From positions 1 through 9,192 of the forward strand of contig CALZCU010000020.1 of assembly GCA_945632055.1 (NCBI GenBank): a stretch of 9,192 nt of DNA, written 5' to 3'. Under the pieces are notes generated by a model, which was given only the letters and a program-made list of their open reading frames with translations, was not told the DNA's origin and searched no databases. This stretch comes from an uncultured Ruminococcus sp. (lineage in GTDB: Bacteria; Bacillota; Clostridia; Oscillospirales; Acutalibacteraceae). The translations under genes were made by a program, and so were the position numbers. This document shows positions 1-6,599 of this stretch, in pieces; position 1 is the first letter of the stretch; the number at the start of each line of letters is the position of its first letter.

Positions 1-225
1 AACACCACACACCACCGATACCAAAACATACACAGACAGTGCAGTTGTCTGCTGTTCAGTTGTAATCTGAGTATCGGAAGCGGTTGAATGCTCTGTGTCG
101 GGAGTTTTGCCCTTGCCGTTAAAAAACATAATTGCACAAACAACACCGACTATTATTATCACCGCCGCAATAGAAATTACGGCAATCGGTGCTTTTGAGC
201 TTTTTTGACTGTGCCGTCCTGCCAT
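1..225 (-). CDS. Membrane-anchored protein, N-terminal fragment (cut by window edge)
   Basis: I read 75 codons on the minus strand from an ATG at 225 to the window edge without a stop. The protein starts MAGRHSQKSSKAP, a short basic cytoplasmic stretch, followed by one strong hydrophobic helix (about residues 14-36) and then a Ser/Thr/Gln-rich segment (about 40-62) typical of the linker of an anchored extracytoplasmic protein. The last visible residues are hydrophobic again. Its ATG overlaps the TAA of the upstream gene by one base (TAATG), and a GGAGGAG ribosome site lies at 233-239, so it is translationally coupled to its neighbour. Function is unknown: the folded domain would lie outside the window. 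Topology (N-in, C-out) is inferred from the basic N-terminus. Confidence 0.7.
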   Translation of the reverse strand, partial: MAGRHSQKSSKAPIAVISIAAVIIIVGVVCAIMFFNGKGKTPDTEHSTASDTQITTEQQTTALSVYVLVSVVCGV

Positions 226-1181
226 TATTCTTCTCCTCCCTTTTCTGCTTTGCTTTTCAGCTTTAAAAGCACGCTTCTCTTGACCATTTTGCCGTTGTAA
301 TAGATATATTCATCTCCGTCACCGTCTTCATCAATTTTGATATCGGTGAAATCATCGGCAACGCTTTTCTTAGTTTCTTCTTCATCGTAGAACTGACCTT
401 TTCGTCTGTTCTCCATTTTTTTATCAATTTCCTTTCTCTTGTCGTCCTTGCCGACAATCATTGAGTACATAGGCTTGTACACCGAATAATTGATTATAAA
501 GGAAACTATTGACGGGATAAACAGAGCCGCAAGCACAATTGTTGCAATGATTACGGCAACGGGAACATAACAGCAGAGCAGAACCGTCAGGCATACAAGT
601 GCAAACACAGCAATTCCGAAAGTTGCAACGAGATTGTGCTTGAACTCACCGAAGGTCATCAGTGCACTGTTTTTGTAGATGTTCTTCATCGAAATATCAA
701 AGGTTACGGTCATAGGCGGTATGTAATAAAATGCAAACAAAAAGAAAACAGAAACGACTATACAAAGAGCAAGCGGCATATAAAACACACCGTTTGCCTT
801 GCCGAGCGAGGAATACATCACAATTGAGTAATAGCTCAGGAAAATTGCCGCATAAAGCACTGCACCGTGAACTAAAAATCTCAGAAAATTATCCTTGACT
901 CCCGAAATGAAGTTCTGAAAAACATTAATATTCTCTTCCTCCCTCACCATATGAGAGGTAACCTGAACTACTCCTGCATAAAACGGGAACAGCGGAATCA
1001 GGGCTAAGAGCAGAATGAAGTTTGACTTTATTGCCGTTATTGAATTAATCAGGCTGAACAATCCGAACAGCACCGCAGTCGGAACTGCAAAAAGCAGATT
1101 TGTCAGCATAAGCTTCGGAAAATTGCCGAATAAATTTGTAAAAAAAGCAGTTAAGGCTACAGAGCCTTTTTTTGACGCCAT
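225..1181 (-). CDS. Polytopic membrane protein with charged C-terminal tail (possibly YesL/DUF624-like)
   Basis: This 318-residue protein has about six hydrophobic segments (roughly residues 24-47, 53-75, 101-123, 132-155, 183-205 and 206-233). They are followed by a hydrophilic tail of about 75 residues rich in Lys, Glu and Asp, probably cytoplasmic. The start chosen is the ATG at 1181 (MASKKGSV), because GGAGGT lies 5 nt upstream at 1187-1192. A longer frame back to 1262 would overlap the preceding gene and lacks such a site. The N-terminal pattern (NLFGNFPKLMLTNLL) loosely recalls YesL/DUF624 proteins, but I am not sure of the family. It lies 34 nt after the SpoIIM-family gene and overlaps the next gene by one base, so it belongs to the same transcript. 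Related proteins are sometimes labelled beta-carotene monooxygenase; I see nothing to support that. No function is assigned. Confidence 0.8.
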   Translation of the reverse strand: MASKKGSVALTAFFTNLFGNFPKLMLTNLLFAVPTAVLFGLFSLINSITAIKSNFILLLALIPLFPFYAGVVQVTSHMVREEENINVFQNFISGVKDNFLRFLVHGAVLYAAIFLSYYSIVMYSSLGKANGVFYMPLALCIVVSVFFLFAFYYIPPMTVTFDISMKNIYKNSALMTFGEFKHNLVATFGIAVFALVCLTVLLCCYVPVAVIIATIVLAALFIPSIVSFIINYSVYKPMYSMIVGKDDKRKEIDKKMENRRKGQFYDEEETKKSVADDFTDIKIDEDGDGDEYIYYNGKMVKRSVLLKLKSKAEKGGEE

Positions 1182-1215
1182 TTTATACCTCCAGCTTCTT
1201 TGCAAATTGCAAAGA

Positions 1216-1887
1216 CTAAAAATTAAACGCTCCTGCAAAAAGCGTCCAAAGCGCCGCATCAATGAGCGAAGCGCAGAATGTCATAATAAGTGATGACATA
1301 AATTGTGAGCAAAGCACAAGCAGTCCCGAGCGCATTGGCTTCGGCGGAAGGTGCTTTCCAAAGGTAAAGCCGAACATATTTTTTGAAAACGCAAACGACT
1401 TAGCGGAAAAAAGCACAAGCGCAATGCAGAACAGAAATGTTCCGGGAAGCAGGACAAGCAGATAAAAGCCCACTCCTGCAAGCCCCTCGGAAAGAAACAG
1501 ATAGCCTGCTGTGATGCCTGTTCCGAAGCCCTTGAAAAGCACGGCAAGCGGCATTACAAATACTCCCCAGGGAGTCAGTCCGAATAAAAACACGGAAAAC
1601 AAAAATATAAAATCTGACGCAAAGCAAGCACAGAATGTACCTGCTGCATTCTGTGCAAGTCTTGCGTCAAGGTTTGTTGTAAACAAAAAGTCGAGCGAAT
1701 TGAGCAAGGACTCGTCGGAATTCTGGGCACAGATAGAGCCTGTTACAAGTCCGCAAAGCAGAATTGCGGCGAACAAGGCTCTGATTCCGTATCTTTTGAA
1801 AAAGTAACGCAAATCCGACAGCGTTATCCGTCTTATTCTTCGTCCTGCCAATGCGGATTTTTTGAATGAAAATACAATGCTCCTCAT
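1216..1887 (-). CDS. spoIIM: SpoIIM-family (stage II sporulation protein M-like) membrane protein
   Basis: A 223-residue integral membrane protein. In Bacillus, SpoIIM is part of the DMP complex (SpoIID-SpoIIM-SpoIIP) that remodels septal peptidoglycan so the mother cell can engulf the forespore. SpoIIM supplies the membrane anchor. Here a basic N-terminus (about 1-33) precedes hydrophobic segments at about 34-52, 88-103, 106-130, 136-162 and 188-220. The Gly-rich stretch FKGFGTGITAGYLF (residues 118-131), after PWGVF, is the best family marker. The start at 1887 (MRSIVFSF) is supported by AAAGGA at 1896-1901. A longer frame back to 2031 would overlap proC by 62 nt and has no clear ribosome site. 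Members of this family (DUF95) also occur in non-spore-formers, so a role in engulfment is inferred. The gene lies between proC and another polytopic membrane protein, not beside spoIID or spoIIP. Confidence 0.75.
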   Translation of the reverse strand: MRSIVFSFKKSALAGRRIRRITLSDLRYFFKRYGIRALFAAILLCGLVTGSICAQNSDESLLNSLDFLFTTNLDARLAQNAAGTFCACFASDFIFLFSVFLFGLTPWGVFVMPLAVLFKGFGTGITAGYLFLSEGLAGVGFYLLVLLPGTFLFCIALVLFSAKSFAFSKNMFGFTFGKHLPPKPMRSGLLVLCSQFMSSLIMTFCASLIDAALWTLFAGAFNF

Positions 1888-1957
1888 AAATACATTCCTT
1901 TCGCTTATTAAGCAACTCATTGGTTTGTCCTGATAAAACCTTATGCGGAATGTATCT
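1888..1957 (-). promoter_or_regulatory. Possible ribosome-site-sequestering stem ahead of the SpoIIM gene
   Basis: The 82-nt gap between proC and the SpoIIM-family gene holds a long-range inverted repeat. ATACATTCC (minus strand, 1955 to 1947) is complementary to GGAATGTAT (1898 to 1890). The stem extends outwards by one G-U and one A-U pair, giving about 11 bp with a 48-nt loop. The 3' arm covers the GGA of the only Shine-Dalgarno site, AAAGGA, so when paired it would hide the start region. The loop also contains a small GCTT-AAT-AAGC hairpin. I see no U-tract terminator here and no convincing promoter: a TATAAT-like hexamer at 1958-1963 has no -35 partner. Regulation is inferred from pairing alone. 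Confidence 0.3.
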
Positions 1958-1969
1958 ATTATATGAATA

Positions 1970-2770
1970 TTATTTGCCCAGCTCCTCAGCTCGCTTTGTG
2001 CAGGCAGCCATAGCGTCCTGCACAGCCTCATAGAAGCCGTGTTCCTTTAATTTGTCGAGTGCGGCTATTGTTGTGCCGCCCTTCGAGCTAACCTTCTGAA
2101 TCAGCACATCTGCGCTGTCACCGCTTTCACGCAGCATTGCAGCAGAGCCTTCAAGAGTGGCGCAGACAAGATTCATAGCCTTATCGTAATCAATTCCCTG
2201 CTGCTGAGCGTAGTCTGCCATTGCCTTTGCAAAAAGGTAGATGTATGCAGGACTGCTGCCGTTAACGGCAATAATCTCATTCATATGCTCTTCGCTTACA
2301 TACTCGCAAACGCCGCTTCCTGCAAACATATCGTACACAATCTGCCTGTCCTCATCGCTGATATTCTCCGAGGGGCATAGCGCAGAAGCTCCCTTTTTAA
2401 GCAGAAGAGGTGTGTTTGGCATAACCCTTACAACAGGGCATTTGCAGTCAAGAGCTGACTGAACAAAGCCGATTGAAATTCCTGCCGCAATTGAAACAAA
2501 GGTTTTGCTTTCACTAACAGCAGGCTTGATTGATTCAAGCACCTCTGCATAATTCTGAGGCTTAACGGCAAGAACGGTTATGTCGCTCTCCTGAACAACC
2601 TCAGCACCCGAGGAGCAGATTTTAACGCCCGAAGCTCTCATTATTTCACACTTATTCTCATCGGTGTCAAAAACGCTGATATAATCGGCTTTGCCATCAT
2701 TCTGAGCCATTAGCCCCTTAATGATTGCAGTAGCCATATTTCCTGCACCGATAAAACCTATTTTTTTCAT
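1970..2770 (-). CDS. proC: Pyrroline-5-carboxylate reductase (ProC)
   Basis: A 266-residue cytoplasmic enzyme that reduces 1-pyrroline-5-carboxylate to L-proline with NAD(P)H, the last step of proline synthesis. The length is normal for the family. The Rossmann nucleotide-binding loop is GFIGAGNM (5-12). The family motifs AVKP (68-71), RVMPNTP (115-121) and GSSPAY (171-176) are present. The C-terminal signature is SSKGGTT (228-234), where many relatives have SPGGTT. The ATG at 2770 has AAGGAAGGT at 2777-2785, 6 nt upstream. The gene starts 20 nt after the stop of the secreted lysozyme gene with no terminator between, so it is very likely cotranscribed with a cell-wall gene, an unexpected partnership for proline synthesis. 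I see no missing catalytic region. Confidence 0.96.
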   Translation of the reverse strand: MKKIGFIGAGNMATAIIKGLMAQNDGKADYISVFDTDENKCEIMRASGVKICSSGAEVVQESDITVLAVKPQNYAEVLESIKPAVSESKTFVSIAAGISIGFVQSALDCKCPVVRVMPNTPLLLKKGASALCPSENISDEDRQIVYDMFAGSGVCEYVSEEHMNEIIAVNGSSPAYIYLFAKAMADYAQQQGIDYDKAMNLVCATLEGSAAMLRESGDSADVLIQKVSSKGGTTIAALDKLKEHGFYEAVQDAMAACTKRAEELGK

Positions 2771-2790
2771 TAAATGACCTTCCTTAATTT

Positions 2791-5304
2791 TCAGATTCCG
2801 AAAGACGGTCTTACCTGACAGCTGAAATCAAAGCCTTTTTTGTTGTATTCTCCGTCACGCTTGTAGTCGGCATAGAAGAACACCTCTGCTTCATCAACTC
2901 GTCTGTAAAGCAAGCCCCAATAGCAAGAGCCTGCGGCGTGGTGATATTGCAGGAAATTATTAATAAAGCTTTGCTTGCTGACATTTTTAAGATCTCTTGA
3001 GCTGCTTGATACAGAAGCGTAGGATTTGTATATGTATCCTGTTACACCGTTTGACAGCTTGATTTTATACCAGCTTGAATTGTAGAGCTTGCCGTCAACA
3101 AAGGTAAATTTTGTGTCTTTCGACATACAAACCAGAACAGGATTGTCTGTACCTGCTCCGCTTCTGAGATTAACATCGCTTGCATTTACATATCCGCTTG
3201 CGCCTGCCTTGATGCTTCCTCCGCCTGAGGCTGTATTAAGCAGTACAGACTGCAAATCAGAATCGTTGTAAATTGCACTTGCTCCGACATTGTAGGTGAA
3301 GCAGACAAGTGAGTCAAACTGCTGTTGATTGAATTTAATTCCGTTATCAAGCAGAAATGAATTTGTCTTTGTTGTGTAACCGCCGCTGTTGACGGTCTGG
3401 CAAAGGTAAGCGTACGCTTCGTTTTTGGTCAGATTATTATAAAACTGCTCGTTTGTAAGCACTACCTTTCCGTAACCGAGAGTCGGGTCATAGGTTATGC
3501 TGTCTGCGGTAACGCTCGGCAGGAAGCCTTCGTAATTCGCAATAAGATTGATTACCTCGTCGCTTGCCCGTCTTTCAGCACAGACAGTTGTTGTTTTATC
3601 CGTTGATGATGTGACAAAAACCTCGCCCTCTCCGTTAACCGGAGTTGTAAGGAACTCATTTGAGGTCACAAACTTTGCATAAGCCTTTACCTTCCACTTT
3701 CCGGAAACGGAGAGCTTTTTGGCAGCCGACCATATGTAGGTGTCGCCATCCTTGACCTTATTAGTAGCATTGACTGTATAGGAAGTGCTTCCGTTTGAAA
3801 CGACAAAGCGCAATGCGACTCTGTCGGTATCGGTAATAGCCTTAAAGGTCACAACTGAATCCTTTGGAGCGGAATTGGGAGAAGCGTAAACAAATCTGAT
3901 ATTATCTCTGCCGATTATCTTAATAAGGCAACTTGCCGCACCGCCTGAGGTGTAAGCAGTAATAGTAACATAGCCGTTTGCCTTGGTATCAACAACACCG
4001 TTGTTTACCGTAGCGATTGCGTCATTTGAGGATTTCCACTTAACGGAGCTTGTGTTTGACCTAAGAAGCACAGATTTTCCTCTCCTCATATTGTTGATTG
4101 AGGTCTGGGAAATATGCACCGAGCTTCCCGATTTTACTGTGATTGAACAGCTTGCCGACTTCGTGCCTGATACAGCCTTAATTGTTGCAGTACCGCTCTT
4201 TTTGGCAGTAACAACACCGTTTGAATCAACAGAAGCAACGGCTGAATTTGAACTGCTCCAGCTTACTGAGCTTACCCCTGTTGCCGTTATTGCAAACTTA
4301 TTGCCGACATAGATTGTCTGGCTTGTGCTTGACAGCTTGATTGAGCCTGAGGGAGTTACAGGCGGATTGTCTGACGATGAGCTGCCCTTGGTTGCATACT
4401 GCTTGTGAATATAGCCCTTTTTGCCGTCAGAAAGCTGAATATAGTACCAATAAGAATTATATATATTCGTGTTGATAAATGTAAACTTCGTATTCTTTCT
4501 CATACAGGTCACAACCGAATAGCCTGTGCCTGCACCGCTGCGGAGATTTACATAATCATCATTAACATAGCCGGTAGTCTTGTCGGTTGGCTCTGTTGAC
4601 GGCTGTTGAGCTGTTTTTGTGGCATAGTCCTTGTATATGTAGCCTGTCTTTGAGTTTGAGGTAAGCTTGATTTTATACCAGCTTGAATTGTAGAGCTTGC
4701 CGTCAACGAATGTGAATTTAGTGTTCTTCCTCATACAGGTTACAACAGAGTAGCTTGTTCCTGCACCGCTGCGAAGATTTACATAATCGTCATTTACATA
4801 CCCCTCTGCATTTGCGTCTGTAGAAGGGGTTGACGGAGTTGACGAAACTGTTGCGTAATTCTTATGTATGTAGCCTGTCTTTGAGTTTGAGGTAAGCTTG
4901 ATTTTATACCAGCTTGAATTGTAGAGCTTGCCGTCAACGAATGTGAATTTCGTATTCTTTCTCATACAGGTAACAACGGAATAGCTTGTTCCTGCACCGC
5001 TGCGAAGATTAACATAATCGTCATTTACATAGCCTGATGCACCTGCCGACGGAACGGTGTAGCTTGCTTGCAGTAATTTCGTTCCCACATGAGCGGAAAA
5101 ATCGCTTTTCAGCGTTCCGACTGACTGCAATAAATCGTTTGAGTCATCAGAGGTCTGCTCTGTCTGTGGTGCTTCTGAAACAGTTTCTTCTGTGTTTTCA
5201 ACAGCGTCTGCCGTTACTGCGCTTACCGCAGCCAGAAATACTGAGCCTAAAAGAGCAGCCGCAAGCACTACGCAGAGAACTCTGGTAATTATCTTTTGTT
5301 TCAT
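2791..5304 (-). CDS. Secreted SH3b/Big2 cell-wall protein with GH24 lysozyme domain interrupted by an SH3b domain
   Basis: An 837-residue exported protein. A signal peptide covers about residues 1-34 (basic MKQKIITR, long hydrophobic core, AVSAVTADA end), followed by an acidic Ser/Thr/Glu linker. Three SH3b domains (about 91-152, 168-228, 245-305), expected to bind peptidoglycan, precede two Big2-type Ig-like domains (about 321-391 and 396-463) and a third beta-rich domain (about 468-565). A GH24 (T4-lysozyme-type muramidase) domain begins near 583. E592, D601 and T608 align with the T4 lysozyme residues E11, D20 and T26, and FNQQQFDSLVCFTYNVG (658-674) is the family core. The GH24 domain breaks at about 690, a fourth SH3b follows (704-764), and GH24 resumes at about 771 with HHAAGSCYWGLLYRRVDEAE (788-807). 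The expected reaction is cleavage of MurNAc-GlcNAc bonds. AGGGTG lies 5 nt before the ATG. A sigma-A promoter lies upstream; proC follows 20 nt downstream. Confidence 0.9.
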   Translation of the reverse strand: MKQKIITRVLCVVLAAALLGSVFLAAVSAVTADAVENTEETVSEAPQTEQTSDDSNDLLQSVGTLKSDFSAHVGTKLLQASYTVPSAGASGYVNDDYVNLRSGAGTSYSVVTCMRKNTKFTFVDGKLYNSSWYKIKLTSNSKTGYIHKNYATVSSTPSTPSTDANAEGYVNDDYVNLRSGAGTSYSVVTCMRKNTKFTFVDGKLYNSSWYKIKLTSNSKTGYIYKDYATKTAQQPSTEPTDKTTGYVNDDYVNLRSGAGTGYSVVTCMRKNTKFTFINTNIYNSYWYYIQLSDGKKGYIHKQYATKGSSSSDNPPVTPSGSIKLSSTSQTIYVGNKFAITATGVSSVSWSSSNSAVASVDSNGVVTAKKSGTATIKAVSGTKSASCSITVKSGSSVHISQTSINNMRRGKSVLLRSNTSSVKWKSSNDAIATVNNGVVDTKANGYVTITAYTSGGAASCLIKIIGRDNIRFVYASPNSAPKDSVVTFKAITDTDRVALRFVVSNGSTSYTVNATNKVKDGDTYIWSAAKKLSVSGKWKVKAYAKFVTSNEFLTTPVNGEGEVFVTSSTDKTTTVCAERRASDEVINLIANYEGFLPSVTADSITYDPTLGYGKVVLTNEQFYNNLTKNEAYAYLCQTVNSGGYTTKTNSFLLDNGIKFNQQQFDSLVCFTYNVGASAIYNDSDLQSVLLNTASGGGSIKAGASGYVNASDVNLRSGAGTDNPVLVCMSKDTKFTFVDGKLYNSSWYKIKLSNGVTGYIYKSYASVSSSSRDLKNVSKQSFINNFLQYHHAAGSCYWGLLYRRVDEAEVFFYADYKRDGEYNKKGFDFSCQVRPSFGI
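3013..3195 (-). repeat. Fourth SH3b module, nested inside the GH24 domain
   Basis: This encodes residues 704-764 of the lysozyme-like protein (from GYVNASDVNLRSGAGT to YIYKSYASV). It lies between the two parts of the GH24 domain, bounded by Gly/Ser-rich (ASGGGSIKAGAS) and Ser-rich (SVSSSS) linkers. A 44-nt stretch at 3056-3099 is identical to 4664-4707 and 4895-4938 in the first two N-terminal copies, far more than protein-level selection alone would demand. Confidence 0.85.
4390..5034 (-). repeat. Three tandem SH3b modules, two nearly identical in DNA
   Basis: Modules lie at 4849-5034 (first in the protein), 4621-4803 (second) and 4390-4572 (third). The first two are offset by exactly 231 nt (77 codons) and share an uninterrupted 84-nt identity (4636-4719 and 4867-4950), with only scattered differences around it. 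The third is more diverged in its second half (FTFINTNIYNSYWYYI rather than FTFVDGKLYNSSWYKI). Thr/Ser/Pro-rich linkers separate them. The DNA identity points to recent duplication or gene conversion and makes the array prone to copy-number change. Confidence 0.9.
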
Positions 5305-5350
5305 AACATCACCCTGTTCCTTTTCAAAACTTCTTTCTAAACCGTTAATT

Positions 5351-5385
5351 AAAAGTCTGAGCCTTATCTATGCTGTCTGACTTTT
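5351..5385 (-). promoter_or_regulatory. Hairpin in the 5' leader of the lysozyme transcript
   Basis: In the roughly 93-nt leader between the predicted transcription start (near 5397) and the ATG at 5304, AAAAGTC (minus strand 5385-5379) pairs with GACTTTT (5357-5351). An inner AGC/GCT pairing (5374-5372 with 5362-5360) closes a 9-nt loop. The 3' arm ends in TTTT, so weak attenuation is possible. I do not recognise a known riboswitch class; the leader is too short for a ydaO-type c-di-AMP aptamer. Function is unknown. Confidence 0.3.
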
Positions 5386-5403
5386 TGCTTTGCATCTTAT
5401 ATA

Positions 5404-5432
5404 ATTATATCACAAAAATTCTTTTTCGGCAA
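5404..5432 (-). promoter_or_regulatory. Sigma-A promoter for the lysozyme-proC-spoIIM operon
   Basis: On the minus strand a -35 TTGCCG (5432-5427), a 17-nt spacer and a -10 TATAAT (5409-5404) are present, with TGA directly before the -10 forming an extended -10. Transcription would start near 5397 and run leftwards into the gene at 5304. No other good promoter was seen between here and the left edge of the window. Confidence 0.75.
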
Positions 5433-5457
5433 TTTAGATTTATTTTTTACCGAAAAA
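5422..5457 (-). terminator. Weak AT-rich terminator candidate overlapping the lysozyme promoter
   Basis: TTTTTCGG (minus strand 5457-5450) pairs with CCGAAAAA (5429-5422) across a 20-nt loop, followed by GAATTTTTG. Only three G-C pairs support the 8-bp stem. The 5' arm also lies in a 16-bp palindrome (5451-5466, CGAAAAAATTTTTTCG) at the end of the preceding gene, which could compete. The 3' arm overlaps the -35 of the next promoter. This may end the DUF5685 operon, or there may be read-through. Confidence 0.25.
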
Positions 5458-5988
5458 ATTTTTTCGTAGCTTAACAACATACTGACCGACAAAAACCGTT
5501 ACTGCAAAGTCATAAATCGCAAAAAATATGTTACCTGCAACTAAAAACAGCCACGGAATATAAACCCCGAAAATCGTATATTCATCAGGTGATATTGAGA
5601 GAATGAACGATGCCGCAAAAAATGAACCGACAGCCGCCGCATTAAATACGGTGAATTTCAGAATATACTGAAACAGCCTGCTTTTCAGTTTCTTTTCTAT
5701 TACACCCTTTAAAATCGGGTAATAGCCGAACAATGCTATAAAGTACAGCACCGCCTCCTTATCCCCTGCAAGAAACAGAGATAAAATCGACACAACTGCA
5801 AAAACACCGAGTCCCCATTTTATTCCGTATTCGATAACCACAGACGCAATGAAAATGCCTGCAAAGCAGGGAAAAGCATATGTTCCGACGGGAATAATTG
5901 AGGTCAGAAGCATAAGCACCAATCCAAGCGCCGCAATTATACTGCAAAAGGCAATTCTGAAGGTTGAGCTTTTTACACCGTTTTTCAT
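5440..5988 (-). CDS. Integral membrane protein resembling an ECF transporter S component
   Basis: A 182-residue, strongly hydrophobic protein with about five or six membrane helices (roughly 11-31, 37-56, 59-75, 80-97, 109-131 and 142-168) and a basic C-terminus ending KLRKNFFGKK. The size, helix count and N-terminal pattern (RIAFCSIIAALGLVLMLLTSI, with Gly/Ala-rich first helix and Pro-rich loop IIPVGTYAFPCFAG) resemble substrate-binding S components of energy-coupling factor transporters. I cannot name a substrate, and no ECF ATPase or T subunit is visible in the window. The ATG at 5988 is preferred over an in-frame GTG at 5997, because AGGGTG lies 6 nt before the ATG and the GTG is part of it. 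It starts 2 nt after the J-protein stop, so it is translationally coupled to that gene. ECF membership is inference. Confidence 0.75.
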   Translation of the reverse strand: MKNGVKSSTFRIAFCSIIAALGLVLMLLTSIIPVGTYAFPCFAGIFIASVVIEYGIKWGLGVFAVVSILSLFLAGDKEAVLYFIALFGYYPILKGVIEKKLKSRLFQYILKFTVFNAAAVGSFFAASFILSISPDEYTIFGVYIPWLFLVAGNIFFAIYDFAVTVFVGQYVVKLRKNFFGKK

Positions 5989-5990
5989 AA

Positions 5991-6599
5991 TCAGCACCCT
6001 GCCCTACAGCAATCGCACAAACAGTCTGCGCACATCATTCCGGCACAGATGTCACAGCAGGAACAGCCCATTCCTCCGTTCTGCATATTCGGCTGATTGT
6101 AGCCGCCGTAATTGTACGCACGCTGATTCTGCATATTATTCAGAGCCGCACGGTACTCGCTGTTGTTCGGGTCCATATTGCAGGCTGTTGTAAAGTTGTT
6201 GAACGCCTGCTCGCTCCAGCCTCTTCTGTAGGCGCACATTCCCTTAAGATAGAACCACTCGGCTGTGCGGTTGCCCATCGGAGTTGAATCAAGAATCTGC
6301 TCAGCCTGGTCAATCATATTGCGCTGAATATAAAGCCTGACATTGTAAAACTGCGAGTTTGAAGAGCCTTGATATGATGACGAGCCTGTTGAGCCTGTGC
6401 CCTTGCCCTTCTGGCGCATCTGATTTATCATATCGTATGCTTCATTGATTTCCTTCATCTTCTGCTCTGCAACATCTGCAAGAGGACTGTCTGTATAGTT
6501 GTCGGGATGATATTTTTTGGCAAGCTTTCTGTAAGCCGCCTTTATTTCCTCATCACTTGCTGTTTCGGATACTCCGAGTACTTCATATGGATTATTCAT
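5991..6599 (-). CDS. J-domain (DnaJ-like) protein with TPR-like middle and Cys-rich tail
   Basis: This 202-residue protein begins with a J domain (residues 2-62) carrying the HPD motif at 31-33, the part that stimulates DnaK ATPase. A Gly/Ser/Gln linker (64-82) follows, then a helical region (about 84-158) that reads like TPR helices ([40 protein letters not shown]). An Asn/Tyr/Gly-rich stretch precedes a tail with ten cysteines in its last 24 residues (179-202, including CSCC, CADC and CDCC). It lacks the CxxCxGxG zinc domain of true DnaJ, so it is a specialised co-chaperone, not the housekeeping DnaJ. GGAGGT (6604-6609) lies 4 nt before the ATG. The start overlaps the end of the DUF5685 gene by 8 nt, and the next gene begins 2 nt after its stop. 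The tail may bind metal or be buried in a complex; this is inference. Confidence 0.9.
   Translation of the reverse strand: MNNPYEVLGVSETASDEEIKAAYRKLAKKYHPDNYTDSPLADVAEQKMKEINEAYDMINQMRQKGKGTGSTGSSSYQGSSNSQFYNVRLYIQRNMIDQAEQILDSTPMGNRTAEWFYLKGMCAYRRGWSEQAFNNFTTACNMDPNNSEYRAALNNMQNQRAYNYGGYNQPNMQNGGMGCSCCDICAGMMCADCLCDCCRAGC

Noticed and set aside
1958..1963. TATAAT hexamer as an internal promoter for the SpoIIM-family gene
   Set aside because: No -35-like sequence and no extended -10 TG at proper spacing; AT-rich chance match is likely.
1888..2031. Upstream extension of the SpoIIM-family gene to 2031
   Set aside because: It would overlap proC by 62 nt, and the added residues are not membrane-protein-like; the start at 1887 has a good ribosome site.
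3983..4312. 109-codon plus-strand open frame opposite the Big2 region
   Set aside because: It is a shadow of the long minus-strand gene, has no ribosome site, and its repetitive composition comes from the Ser/Thr/Val codons of the other strand.
4390..5034. CRISPR-like or satellite repeat array
   Set aside because: The 231-nt periodicity is coding: each unit is an in-frame SH3b domain of one long open reading frame.
2791..5304. Prophage or phage lysis module, because of the GH24 endolysin-type domain
   Set aside because: There is no holin, portal, tail or integrase gene nearby. The protein has a signal peptide and Big2 domains, and its operon partners are chromosomal genes such as proC.
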